IMG/VR virus record: IMGVR_UViG_3300025849_000022
Coordinates: 24,309 to 88,308 of that record
Source of the DNA: a virus
Reading direction: 5' to 3' (one strand)
DNA length: 64,000 nucleotides
A program made the translations under genes and the position numbers. Below the pieces are notes generated by a model that worked only from the letters and a program-made list of their open reading frames with translations, was not told the origin of the DNA and did no database searches. Shown here piece by piece: positions 43,008 to 50,621 of the stretch (position 1 is its first letter; each line of letters begins with the position of its first letter).

Positions 43008-44861
43008 TTAAGTCGAAATTAAAACTTTGCCCCAACCTTGTCTTCTTTTGTAATACATTCTGTCCATGTATTCTTCTTCGCTATCACAGGGCATGATTAG
43101 ATCAAGTGTGTATTCTGTTTTGTCTTTGACTAACTCTGCTTCTTCGTCATTGATGTATTCCATAAAGTTATAACCAAAGTTCATTTGAGTTGGGTAACTC
43201 ACATTAAGGTGTGTCACATAGAATGTTTGTAGTTTCATAAGTTGCGGATAATACTTCTCTGGTAAGTCTAACCATTCTCTGCTGTAGTGTTTGTCAATGA
43301 ACTCAAATATCTTTAATGGTTCCTTGTGGAAGTTACTTTGTGCTGACCACATAAGTGTATGTCCGCTAAAGCCATCTGCTATTCCTGTTTCTAAGTATTC
43401 AGTTAGTTGTGCTTTTGCTGTGTCGAACAACTGCTTTACATAGCCATCGTCTTCTTGTATAATCACCCACAGTCTATTGTAAAACTCAAAGTAACTCATG
43501 TCTTTGTACTTGCGTAGGAACCTACTTAATATTTGTGTCCAACCGTAGTTGTGAAAATTATTGATCATCCAAGCATACATCCAACTGTCTATAAACTTAG
43601 GCATAGGCATGTCCTTGGTACCGCGGACCAACGTAACACTTTCACTGATGCCATCTTCTTCCTCAAAGCCTGATATATAATCTTTCACAACCACTGTATC
43701 TATTTCATGTTCTGTTCTTTGGCCAGGTGTGTTAAGGTGTGCGTTCTCTAGTAATTGTGCTAACCAACTTTCAATAGCATTGTGTTGGCCCATTTCAATT
43801 ACATCACACAAACCTTTACTCCAACTTTCAAATGTTTCTTTGGGTAAGCCTAGTATGAGTTCTGTGTAACTAGGTATCTGTTCTCTATTACATATATCAA
43901 ATATATGTTTTAGATTACTAAACTCCATGTTACGTCTTTTAATTTCTTCTAGTACATCCATGTCCATACTTTGTACACTTAGAGTTAGTCCTCTGTTGAA
44001 GCCACTACTAATAAACTTCTTAACAATTTCCATAATCTCTTCTGAACTGTTCTTGTACCACGTGGCGTCTACTACTTGTGGATAACCAAACTCTTTTTGT
44101 AGTTCTACAAGTTCTTCTGTGAACTTCATATCTCTATCTGTGAACACACCAAAGTTTGCGTCTGCTATTGTAACGTAATCCATTTTGTTGTGTGCCATCC
44201 AATGTAATTCTTGTAACACTTTTTCTTCAGGAAACTTTTTAAGTTTGCTGTAAGTTAAACCGCCCCAGTCACAGAATGTACAAGCAAAAGGGCAACCGCG
44301 ATTAGTTTCTAATGTGCCGTTCCACAGTACACCTGGATTGTCTGCTATTATCTTTTCAAACACACCTGTCAAGTAAGGACTTGGTATGTCTAGTTCGTCT
44401 AGTCTAGGATAGTTGTATATCTTTTCTATTAGTTTGCCACTAATTAAATTGCGTAAGATATCTGTAAAACTCTGTTCGCCTTCTGCTAAACTGATTGAGT
44501 CTACATATTTGTGATGCTTGAAAAACTCTTCCTCTTCTGGTCTGTCAGTTACCTGTGGTCCACCAAATACTATTTTACATTTAGGGTAACGTTGTTTAAC
44601 ACGTTGAGCAACTGCTTTACTCCATTCCCAATTCCACATGTAGCAACTGAATGCAATAATGTCTGGGTCTTCTAGTCTGTCAACTAAGGTGTCTACATTT
44701 TCTCTGCGGAATATTATGTCCTTGAGATCTACATTTTGTTTTATATCTTCAAACTGACTAGCATAACTCCACAAACATCCAATGCTGTAAGGAATCCAAT
44801 AACCAGTTTTACCAGCAATACCAAATCGAAAGTTAGGCTGGCATAGATATAAGTTTAGCAT
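43008..44861 (-). CDS. B12-domain-type radical SAM enzyme (617 aa)
   Basis: The N-terminal Rossmann-like region (IIAFSCYMWNWEW, IVFGGPQVTD, LAEGEQSF) is of the cobalamin-binding type, and radical SAM Cys residues are in RGCPFACTFC (Cys190, 194, 197). GLPKETFESW and related phrases belong to the B12-radical SAM group used for methylations and ring chemistry. It is larger than and distinct from the 513-aa enzyme, so the phage carries two. The substrate is unknown. Expressed from a leaderless late promoter; needs Fe-S cluster supply (phage SufE). Confidence 0.88.
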   Translation of the reverse strand: MLNLYLCQPNFRFGIAGKTGYWIPYSIGCLWSYASQFEDIKQNVDLKDIIFRRENVDTLVDRLEDPDIIAFSCYMWNWEWSKAVAQRVKQRYPKCKIVFGGPQVTDRPEEEEFFKHHKYVDSISLAEGEQSFTDILRNLISGKLIEKIYNYPRLDELDIPSPYLTGVFEKIIADNPGVLWNGTLETNRGCPFACTFCDWGGLTYSKLKKFPEEKVLQELHWMAHNKMDYVTIADANFGVFTDRDMKFTEELVELQKEFGYPQVVDATWYKNSSEEIMEIVKKFISSGFNRGLTLSVQSMDMDVLEEIKRRNMEFSNLKHIFDICNREQIPSYTELILGLPKETFESWSKGLCDVIEMGQHNAIESWLAQLLENAHLNTPGQRTEHEIDTVVVKDYISGFEEEDGISESVTLVRGTKDMPMPKFIDSWMYAWMINNFHNYGWTQILSRFLRKYKDMSYFEFYNRLWVIIQEDDGYVKQLFDTAKAQLTEYLETGIADGFSGHTLMWSAQSNFHKEPLKIFEFIDKHYSREWLDLPEKYYPQLMKLQTFYVTHLNVSYPTQMNFGYNFMEYINDEEAELVKDKTEYTLDLIMPCDSEEEYMDRMYYKRRQGWGKVLIST

Positions 44862-44866
44862 AGCAG

Positions 44867-44874
44867 TATTTATC
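44867..44874 (-). promoter_or_regulatory. Late promoter, leaderless
   Basis: GATAAATA, CTGCT, ATG 44861, directly after the terminator of the gene upstream. Confidence 0.8.
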
Positions 44875-44891
44875 GCTTAGAAAATGTTGTC

Positions 44892-44918
44892 AAAGGAAAG
44901 CAGGCACTAGGCCTGCTT
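44892..44918 (-). terminator. Intrinsic terminator
   Basis: Eight-base stem AAGCAGGC / GCCTGCTT with CTAGT loop, followed on the minus strand by TCCTTTG. It ends the NadE-SAP-like unit. Confidence 0.65.
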
Positions 44919-44941
44919 ACTGAATACTTGGTCCGTATTGC

Positions 44942-45235
44942 TTACTTAAAAGAGTCTCTGGCTTGTTTTACTAAATCTGCTTTCTTCTTACGCAAATCTA
45001 ATTCAACTCCATTATCTCTTGCTAATAGTTCTAACTCTGCTTTAGTCTTTTTATTCAACTCAGCGGCTGTTGGAACTTTAGATGTAGCAGGTGCCTTTGG
45101 GGCAGGTGCTGGTGCTGGTGTAGGCTTAGGTGCAGGTTTGCTTTCTACTACTTCATCTTTTTTAAAAAATGATTTATAAACAACAAATGCTAAAATTATT
45201 CCTACAACAACTATACCGATAGTAGATTGATCCAT
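44942..45235 (-). CDS. Membrane-anchored SAP-like protein (97 aa)
   Basis: The N-terminal membrane helix (residues 5-22, GIVVVGIILAFVVYK) is followed by a Pro/Ala/Lys linker and a C-terminal helix-extended-helix domain (LNKKTKAELELLARDNG, RKKKADLVKQA) typical of SAP/LEM/HeH DNA- or RNA-binding modules. It would tether nucleic acid to the membrane, perhaps the phage genome or mRNA. GGAG ribosome site; last gene of the NAD synthetase operon, followed by a terminator. Confidence 0.7.
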   Translation of the reverse strand: MDQSTIGIVVVGIILAFVVYKSFFKKDEVVESKPAPKPTPAPAPAPKAPATSKVPTAAELNKKTKAELELLARDNGVELDLRKKKADLVKQARDSFK

Positions 45236-45237
45236 GG

Positions 45238-46221
45238 TTATCTCCTTAATTGGTTATCTAGTTTTTCTAGTTGATCGTAACGATCTTTTTCGAACGTGTG
45301 TTTTAGATTGTAGGGATTATATCTTTTGTATGTTGTGCCTTTAATTCTGCTAATGACATCGTGTACTATTAATTTGTCTTCTACATTCTTGAATCCGGCA
45401 ATGTCGGCGGCACTTTGCTCAAATTCAACTCCGTCCATATTTTCCAGTATCTTGAATAAGGCTAAATCAAATTCAAGATAACTGAACCCAAACTGTGCTT
45501 CATCAGAACTAGATATCCCTAGTCCGTCTGTGGGCACAGCAAATACGACACTATCTGGTACACCTTGCATTTCCGCAAGAGCAGGAACTTCCCAACTCTT
45601 ACTTAATGACTGTATAGGCGAGACGTCGCCAACGTCCCCATGTAGTGTCCAAAACCCAGCCGCAAGTTCTGAAAAATTATCAGTACTTGCTACAAAGCCT
45701 TGACTCGCACCAGCAAGATTGTACAATGTAATCATACGCAATCTGGCTCGAATGTTTCCTTTTCTAATCTTACTAGAGTGATCATCGCTAATCAAACTAG
45801 CATCTAATTTGTATTGTTGTTTAAGTATATCTTCATATGCTTCTGTTAAGTCTATGTGTCTGTGATCAATTCCTAATGCGTGGCAAGTTTCTATACCGCG
45901 ATCAGTTTCATCTTCAATTTGGTTGATAGGCATTGTTACACCTATTACATGATAACCAGCATCTCTAAATAAACTGGCTGTCAAGGCACTATCTACGCCT
46001 CCGCTCATGCCTACACAAACATTACTTATTTTATATTTGTTGGCGTACTCTACTAAGTTCTGCACTATATCATTTCGTAACACTTGCAATCTTTCTACAG
46101 ACATGTACTTTCCGCTTTTAATATAAGTATCTAGCAACTTGTCAAATGCAGGTGACAAACTTGGCTTCCTATTATAATCCAATATTAGTCTTTTCAAATT
46201 TGCTTGTTCGTTTTTATTCAT
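45238..46221 (-). CDS. nadE: NAD synthetase (NH3-dependent)
   Basis: The 327-aa protein has PP-loop SGGVDS (73-78) and NadE landmarks: NIRARLRMITLYNLA, STDNFSE, and GFWTLHGDVGDVSPI followed by LSKSWEVPALA. It converts nicotinate adenine dinucleotide to NAD with ATP and ammonia (no glutaminase domain is seen). Phage NAD synthesis could support metabolism during infection or restore NAD lost to host defence (inference). It overlaps the upstream gene by 8 bases. Confidence 0.88.
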   Translation of the reverse strand: MNKNEQANLKRLILDYNRKPSLSPAFDKLLDTYIKSGKYMSVERLQVLRNDIVQNLVEYANKYKISNVCVGMSGGVDSALTASLFRDAGYHVIGVTMPINQIEDETDRGIETCHALGIDHRHIDLTEAYEDILKQQYKLDASLISDDHSSKIRKGNIRARLRMITLYNLAGASQGFVASTDNFSELAAGFWTLHGDVGDVSPIQSLSKSWEVPALAEMQGVPDSVVFAVPTDGLGISSSDEAQFGFSYLEFDLALFKILENMDGVEFEQSAADIAGFKNVEDKLIVHDVISRIKGTTYKRYNPYNLKHTFEKDRYDQLEKLDNQLRR

Positions 46222-46540
46222 CGTCGTCTTTTTTATTATTAATTTCCTCTATGAGATCCCATATACTAGTATCTGAATTTAGTGTTTTAGAATCATATTC
46301 TTCTAAACCATAAGCCACTCTCAATGCTTTTTTATAGTAACCTGCGGCAGTACTGCAATATACAGCAAAACTTTCGTGAGTAATGTCTACGTCTAAGTCC
46401 ATACCTAAATGAACCATAAACTTAGTTAAGTCGTTTACTACATCATCAATTGTTTCATTAAACAATATATCATTGTTTATAGATTCTGCTTCTTTGAGTT
46501 TTTCTCTATAAACAGTCAAGTCAACTAGATTATCTTTCAT
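46214..46540 (-). CDS. Hypothetical protein (108 aa)
   Basis: Unrecognised acidic helical protein with a central hydrophobic helix (VVNDLTKFMVHLGMDLDVD). In the same operon as nadE, overlapping it by 8 bases and the coiled-coil gene by 11. Function unknown. Confidence 0.6.
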   Translation of the reverse strand: MKDNLVDLTVYREKLKEAESINNDILFNETIDDVVNDLTKFMVHLGMDLDVDITHESFAVYCSTAAGYYKKALRVAYGLEEYDSKTLNSDTSIWDLIEEINNKKDDDE

Positions 46541-46748
46541 CTATTTTACTATGTTTTTCTAACTCTTCTATTTTAGATTTAAGAATATTGACCATATTGG
46601 ACTGTTCATCGTCTAATAACTTAGCACCAATGTGAACTTTTTCTTTTTCTAAAACATCAACTTGTGATTCTAAGGTTGCTATGCGTTGTTCTGCAGATGA
46701 CAATGCGTCAATCAACTGCTTTTTGGTCATTTGTGTTTTGCTTGTCAT
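46530..46748 (-). CDS. Coiled-coil protein (72 aa)
   Basis: Almost entirely heptad-repeat helix (LIDALSSAEQRIATLESQV, then EKEKVHIGAKLLDDE), with an overall look like SlyX-type coiled-coil proteins. Probably an oligomerising adapter. Weak ribosome site; the gene starts 13 bases after the 2OG-oxygenase gene. Confidence 0.6.
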   Translation of the reverse strand: MTSKTQMTKKQLIDALSSAEQRIATLESQVDVLEKEKVHIGAKLLDDEQSNMVNILKSKIEELEKHSKIDER

Positions 46749-46760
46749 ACTATTAATTAC

Positions 46761-47375
46761 CTATATTTTATCGTACACTACATACAAACTGGATCTTGAG
46801 TCGCCATTAGCAACTCTATTCATCATGCCGTGTAATTCTTTATTTGTATTTAGAAGTATATAACCATAGCCTTTTTTATAAGGAGTAGTTAAAAGTTCTT
46901 CTCCGTGATCTAATTCCAGTACTGGTTTTAGAAATGTTGTACCACATCTTTCATCGCAATCATTATCTAAATATATTTGCATAGTGACGTCAAGCACTTC
47001 TTGGTCGCAATGTGGCAATAGAATAAAGCCAGGACTATCTTTCCACATGCTAACATTTGGTACTCTAATTCCTGGTAAATTAAATTTGTCAATTATTGGT
47101 TGCATTGTTTTTTGCAGTTCAATGCTGATATTATGAATATCGTAGATGTCTGTTCTAACTCTTTGTATTTTATGTGTCTCTGGTGGATGAGCATATACTT
47201 CATAACTTTTAGTATATGGATCGTCTTGTACTTGTTTTATAGTCTTAATTTCTTCGTCAGTAAGTACATCTTCTAACACCAAAAGTTTATATTGGTATGG
47301 TTCAAACTCTATTGTTGCACCTTCTAAAACAGTTAGTTCAGTGTCTTCAATATACTTTACTAACTTTTCAAACAT
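46761..47375 (-). CDS. 2OG/Fe(II) oxygenase-like protein (204 aa)
   Basis: Shows HCD (H122, D124), a distal His in ELHGMMNRV (H182) and Arg194 in GDSRSSLY, the HxD...H...R set of 2-oxoglutarate oxygenases, with CGTTFL and GYGYILLN on the expected strands. Substrate unknown; it is a third family member in the window beside those at 7823 and 39480. The start is set at ATG 47375, inside the end of the DUF3307 gene; a TTG at 47399 is less likely. Confidence 0.8.
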   Translation of the reverse strand: MFEKLVKYIEDTELTVLEGATIEFEPYQYKLLVLEDVLTDEEIKTIKQVQDDPYTKSYEVYAHPPETHKIQRVRTDIYDIHNISIELQKTMQPIIDKFNLPGIRVPNVSMWKDSPGFILLPHCDQEVLDVTMQIYLDNDCDERCGTTFLKPVLELDHGEELLTTPYKKGYGYILLNTNKELHGMMNRVANGDSRSSLYVVYDKI

Positions 47376-47736
47376 GTCCGTGAGCCAATAGATGTACAAT
47401 TAAAAAATAAGTCATGCCATGTGCTAATTGATCAGTGCCATGTATTACCCAATACTTTTGATCAGATGGTAATACATTATATTTGTTCCATGCCTTGTTT
47501 TTAGCATAGTCTATATGATAATGTAAAACAAAGTCAATGAACGATAATAAAAATGCAACCAAAGGACTTGTAAAATTTAATAATATAATCAAAGTGAATA
47601 AACCATGAAGGCCTGCATGTGCTACGCCGCCTGGATGTCCGTACTTTCCTTTATACTTAAACATCCATGGGTATTGCATATAGTAATCTGCAACTATGTG
47701 TTTAGTCATTAGCCAAAATAAAATGTTAAATTCCAT
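47368..47736 (-). CDS. DUF3307-like membrane protein (122 aa)
   Basis: Hydrophobic segments with conserved-looking His/Asp residues (HIVADYYMQYPWMFKYKGK, HAGLHGLFTL, FVLHYHIDYAK, HGTDQLAHGMTYF), matching the pattern of the DUF3307 family of small membrane proteins. The start at 47736 has AAGGA upstream; the frame reaches back into the tRNA-Ala gene but that is not coding. Function of the family unknown. Confidence 0.7.
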   Translation of the reverse strand: MEFNILFWLMTKHIVADYYMQYPWMFKYKGKYGHPGGVAHAGLHGLFTLIILLNFTSPLVAFLLSFIDFVLHYHIDYAKNKAWNKYNVLPSDQKYWVIHGTDQLAHGMTYFLIVHLLAHGHV

Positions 47737-47750
47737 ATTAATCCTTGGTG

Positions 47751-47824
47751 TGGTGGAGAATAAGAGAGTCGAACTCTTAACTGCTCCGTGCAAGGGAGCC
47801 GTGATCCCATTTCACCAATTCCCC
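47751..47824 (-). tRNA. tRNA-Ala (UGC)
   Basis: Cloverleaf complete: acceptor GGGGAAT/ATTCTCC including the alanine identity pair G3-U70, D-arm GTGA/TCAC, anticodon stem GCTCC/GGAGC with loop CTTGCAC (anticodon UGC), T-arm AAGAG/CTCTT with loop TTCGACT, discriminator A and encoded CCA. Decodes GCA (GCG/GCU by wobble). Confidence 0.95.
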
Positions 47825-47833
47825 TTTGTATTG

Positions 47834-48289
47834 TTATTTATTATACTGTAAATTAGTTGAAGTAATTTTTTGTACTAGATCATATAGTACAACAATTGAT
47901 AAGCCACTGATTAAAAATCTAATATCAAACAGCAATGCTTCTGGACTGAATGGAGGAAACCATTGTCCTGTGTTTGCTAGTATATGCCATACTAACCAAC
48001 TGCTTAACAAAGACATGTACTTGCTGTCTAACATTCTGCTAATAAATGGTGCTAATGCTAATGCTGAATATGTGATTAACATGCTGTTATGAAATCCTAA
48101 AAACAAATCACTTATAAACATTATACCCAAAGGTAATAAGAATGCTAAATTATTTTTAGTAAGGTAAGGTGTAAGAACTGCTAACCCAAGTAATGGTTCA
48201 CTGTTTGCAGGCAATGGTAATAGCCTGCTTATAATTAAAGCAACAAAAAGTATTGTGCCTGCTTTAAATATTGATAGATTCTTTAACAC
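47834..48289 (-). CDS. DUF6580-like integral membrane protein (151 aa)
   Basis: Multiple hydrophobic helices with the phrases LFVALIISRLLPLP, PLGIMFISDLFLGFHNSM and NTGQWFPP, as in the DUF6580 family of bacterial membrane proteins, thought to resemble transporter S-components (recollection). The likely start is GTG 48289, inside the end of the zinc-ribbon gene; the open frame continues to 48421 but would overlap that gene by 158 bases. It precedes the tRNA-Ala gene. Confidence 0.6.
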   Translation of the reverse strand: MLKNLSIFKAGTILFVALIISRLLPLPANSEPLLGLAVLTPYLTKNNLAFLLPLGIMFISDLFLGFHNSMLITYSALALAPFISRMLDSKYMSLLSSWLVWHILANTGQWFPPFSPEALLFDIRFLISGLSIVVLYDLVQKITSTNLQYNK

Positions 48290-48473
48290 AGGCTTCGCAA
48301 TTTTTGTTGAACATTGCTCTATTGTATCCTTTTGTTTTTGATCTACCTGCCCACTTAAAAGTTTTTTTGCACTCTGTACAATGCCTTTTATGTAATTGAT
48401 ATGGTCCCCATTTTTCATCATATGTTTGTTGTCGTTTTTGTATAGAGTCTAGACTCTGTTCTTTTTTAGGCAT
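48264..48473 (-). CDS. Small zinc-ribbon protein (69 aa)
   Basis: Cys pairs in HCTECKKTFKW and NCEACVKES form a Cys4 zinc ribbon spaced about 24 residues apart. Lys-rich and probably nucleic-acid-binding. It follows the 78-aa gene by 8 bases, as part of a late transcript from 48724-48731. Function not known. Confidence 0.7.
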   Translation of the reverse strand: MPKKEQSLDSIQKRQQTYDEKWGPYQLHKRHCTECKKTFKWAGRSKTKGYNRAMFNKNCEACVKESINI

Positions 48474-48481
48474 ATTTTTCT

Positions 48482-48718
48482 CTAGTGTAAAGTAGAGAAG
48501 GCTCTTTCAATCATAGCCTCCCTAACATCTTTGTCAGATACGGCATCAATGAACTCGTCGTTTATTGTAAAGTATGCGTTACTGTCTGTGATGTCTTGTT
48601 CAGGTATGCCTACCATTTTACAAATGTCTTCATAACTTAATGCAATGCCTTTGGCATGTGCTTCAAGCATTAGGTCCATGACAATCTTGCCAATTATCTT
48701 TTCCAACTTATCTGACAT
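48482..48718 (-). CDS. Hypothetical helical protein (78 aa)
   Basis: Unrecognised acidic helical protein (LEKIIGKIVMDLMLEAHAKG). The start is well supported: the ATG is exactly 5 bases after a CATAAATA late element, which follows the terminator of the upstream small RNA. First gene of the unit with the zinc-ribbon and DUF6580 genes. Confidence 0.65.
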   Translation of the reverse strand: MSDKLEKIIGKIVMDLMLEAHAKGIALSYEDICKMVGIPEQDITDSNAYFTINDEFIDAVSDKDVREAMIERAFSTLH

Positions 48719-48723
48719 GCTAT

Positions 48724-48731
48724 TATTTATG
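48724..48731 (-). promoter_or_regulatory. Late promoter, leaderless
   Basis: CATAAATA, ATAGC, ATG 48718. Abuts the terminator at 48736-48766. Confidence 0.75.
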
Positions 48732-48735
48732 ATGT

Positions 48736-48964
48736 CATAAAAAAAGGCGAATATAAAACTCGCCTTCTATGGTTACTAACTACTAGACGAACGGAGCAAA
48801 ATTGAGCAGGCGGTACACTTAGAGATTAACTCAATTTACGAAATACCACACGGGCCTGCTCATGTACAATAAAGTATTCTGTTACTCTGCTGTACAATTC
48901 TACATAGGTTCCTAGAACCCTTTGACACTCACTGCCTACTGCTTTCAGCCTTTGTGTCTAAGTT
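48736..48964 (-). ncRNA. Stand-alone structured small RNA (approx. 225 nt)
   Basis: An independent unit: sigma70-like promoter (48971-48999), then on the minus strand GACAC/GTGTC-enclosed region with a CTG/CAG stem, GGTTC/GAACC hairpin, TGTACA/TGTACA pair, a 9-base stem TGAGCAGGC/GCCTGCTCA (48854-48862 with 48803-48811) and finally a terminator (AAGGCGA/TCGCCTT plus T-run, 48736-48766). AAATTGAG/CTCAATTT (48799-48806 with 48830-48837) can form instead of the 9-base stem, since both use 48803-48806. There is no ORF longer than about 10 codons. No known RNA class was recognised. Confidence 0.75.
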
Positions 48965-48970
48965 ATGTAT

Positions 48971-48999
48971 ATTATACTAAAATTTGTGGTTTAGGTCAA
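48971..48999 (-). promoter_or_regulatory. Sigma70-like promoter of the small RNA
   Basis: TTGACC, 17 bp, TATAAT. The -35 box encodes the last two residues of the gene upstream (TTG ACC TAA). Confidence 0.85.
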
Positions 49000-49713
49000 C
49001 CATCCTGGACCTTGTCCTGGCTGGACTTGTTTTTTTATATGTGGTTCCAATAGACTAACTGCTAGTGCTATTGTGCTGTTTGTTTCGCATAAACGTTTCA
49101 TACATGCTTTCCACAGACCAAAACTTATTTGGTCGTTTTGTATTACTCTGAATGTTCTTGTAATTGCGTTAGTAAATATATCATGTGCAAACAAGTTAGC
49201 AGTAGATACATCTTCATACAGTTGAATATTCTTTGTACCATAATGTTCTGGGTCTTGCATTAACTTTTGTTCTTCTGGTATAAAGTCTATTATGTTGTCT
49301 TGTGTGTGCGTTGCACCTGTAACAATATGATATAGGCTGTCGCTGACCAGTGTGAACTTATGTACATTGCTTATCATTAATAGATTACTTTTTATGTAAC
49401 TGCGGTCTGGGTATACATCTATTAATGTGTCTACAGTACTCAAAAGCCAACGTAGATTCAAATGTTCTAGTAATACGTCTGCATACTCCAAATAGAAACG
49501 TTCAAACTCTTCCATGTAATCTTGTTTATCTGTAACAGGCATGCGTCTAGATGTTACAATCATTTCCATTAATTTTACAACTGCTTTTGGCTTGCCTATG
49601 TTTTTATTCCACAATGGTATAGTAACTTGATATGGTGTACGCTCATGTGGAGGTATGTGTGCTACACTTGACTCGTCTATTGGTTCTGTGATTAGTTCTA
49701 GTAGTTCATCCAT
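48991..49713 (-). CDS. Hypothetical protein (240 aa)
   Basis: Unrecognised alpha-helical protein (VVKLMEMIVTSRRMPV, YADVLLEHLNLRWLLSTVD). The start at ATG 49713 overlaps the previous stop by 8 bases; a TTG further up (49749) is possible but would need a 44-base overlap. It is the last gene before the small-RNA unit. Confidence 0.6.
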   Translation of the reverse strand: MDELLELITEPIDESSVAHIPPHERTPYQVTIPLWNKNIGKPKAVVKLMEMIVTSRRMPVTDKQDYMEEFERFYLEYADVLLEHLNLRWLLSTVDTLIDVYPDRSYIKSNLLMISNVHKFTLVSDSLYHIVTGATHTQDNIIDFIPEEQKLMQDPEHYGTKNIQLYEDVSTANLFAHDIFTNAITRTFRVIQNDQISFGLWKACMKRLCETNSTIALAVSLLEPHIKKQVQPGQGPGWLT

Positions 49714-50506
49714 TGTAAAATTTGCTCTTGATATACATATGATGCTCAAAAAAGTCTAATAACTTATATTCATTATATAGAACACCATGCACTAATTCTC
49801 TAATCTTATGTGCGTGATCGTATTTGAACTTTAGTAGATAATATCTTTTTTGTTCACTGTATGGAGATCTTCTATTAACAAAAGTTTTTACAAGGTCTTG
49901 TGTAATATTATCTTGGTGTTGTACTATTGGCCTGTATATACATGGCCAAATATTTGATCTTGTATCTAAGTTTAAACCTACAAGCCTTCTTAAAAGAAAC
50001 GCAGGTCTCTCTAATAATGCATTTTCTAATGTAATAGACAACGGTGTCAAATGCAGGTCGTACATACTAGATTTAACAACATTACCCTCGAGTACTTTGT
50101 CTACAAATTTTATAAGATATGGTTCTAAATCTTTATAAATGTTTGGTTTTTCTGACCCTTTTGCTTTGAATAGATGACTAACTTCTTCAAAATCATTGCT
50201 AGAAAGATAGCCGCCTAGTAATTTATCTACAGGATCTTTATAAGGAATATACCAATTTAAATTGCCCTCTGGTTGAAATGCTCTCGTGCTATGTTCCGAA
50301 TAATACCTATCAAACAACTGACTAAATGCATCATGGTTGCCTTTGCGATAAAGTAACAAACTGCTTGTGGAGTCATTGCCGTCGTTGTTGTTAAAATTTA
50401 TCCAGACATCTCTTTCCTTTAATTTTGTTTTCCATGAATTTTGAATGCTTTTATCAAACTGCAAATAGTCATACAAATCGTGTATACTGTGTCTTAGTTC
50501 TGTCAT
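49706..50506 (-). CDS. Hypothetical protein, paralogue of 50608-51366 (266 aa)
   Basis: Unrecognised, but its layout matches the 252-aa protein across the tRNA-Ser gene: WINFNNN then LLYRKGNHDAFSQLF against FLYPKGAHSILRNLV, KDPVDKLLGGYL against VEPLYAFFGGYF, and the C-terminal YNEYKLLDFFEHHM against FANEYKLYDYF. A tRNA gene therefore sits between two gene copies. Function unknown. Confidence 0.65.
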   Translation of the reverse strand: MTELRHSIHDLYDYLQFDKSIQNSWKTKLKERDVWINFNNNDGNDSTSSLLLYRKGNHDAFSQLFDRYYSEHSTRAFQPEGNLNWYIPYKDPVDKLLGGYLSSNDFEEVSHLFKAKGSEKPNIYKDLEPYLIKFVDKVLEGNVVKSSMYDLHLTPLSITLENALLERPAFLLRRLVGLNLDTRSNIWPCIYRPIVQHQDNITQDLVKTFVNRRSPYSEQKRYYLLKFKYDHAHKIRELVHGVLYNEYKLLDFFEHHMYIKSKFYNG

Positions 50507-50529
50507 TACTATACTTATGCCAAATTATG

Positions 50530-50621
50530 TGGCGGAAAGGGAGGGATTCGAACCCTCGGTACGGTATAAGCCGTACGACAAGTTAGCAACCTGCTCCTTT
50601 AAACCACTCAGGCACCTTTCC
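50530..50621 (-). tRNA. tRNA-Ser (GCU)
   Basis: Class II tRNA: acceptor GGAAAGG/CCTTTCC, anticodon loop TTGCTAA (GCU), long variable arm (GTACGG/CCGTAC), T-arm with GGTTCGAATCC, discriminator G and encoded CCA. Decodes AGU/AGC. Its 5' end supplies the end of the upstream reading frame, including the stop codon. Confidence 0.95.

Noticed and set aside
42751-43011. Plus-strand frame of 86 codons opposite the structured leader
   Set aside because: No ribosome site or promoter, composition unlike neighbours, and it crosses the minus-strand leader hairpins.
47834-48421. Long DUF6580 reading frame to 48421
   Set aside because: It would overlap the zinc-ribbon gene by 158 bases; the Cys pairs and start of that gene are convincing, so the GTG at 48289 is preferred.
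48736-48964. tmRNA or tRNA-like molecule
   Set aside because: There is no acceptor stem with CCA, no tag ORF and no T-arm; GGTTC/GAACC is a lone hairpin.
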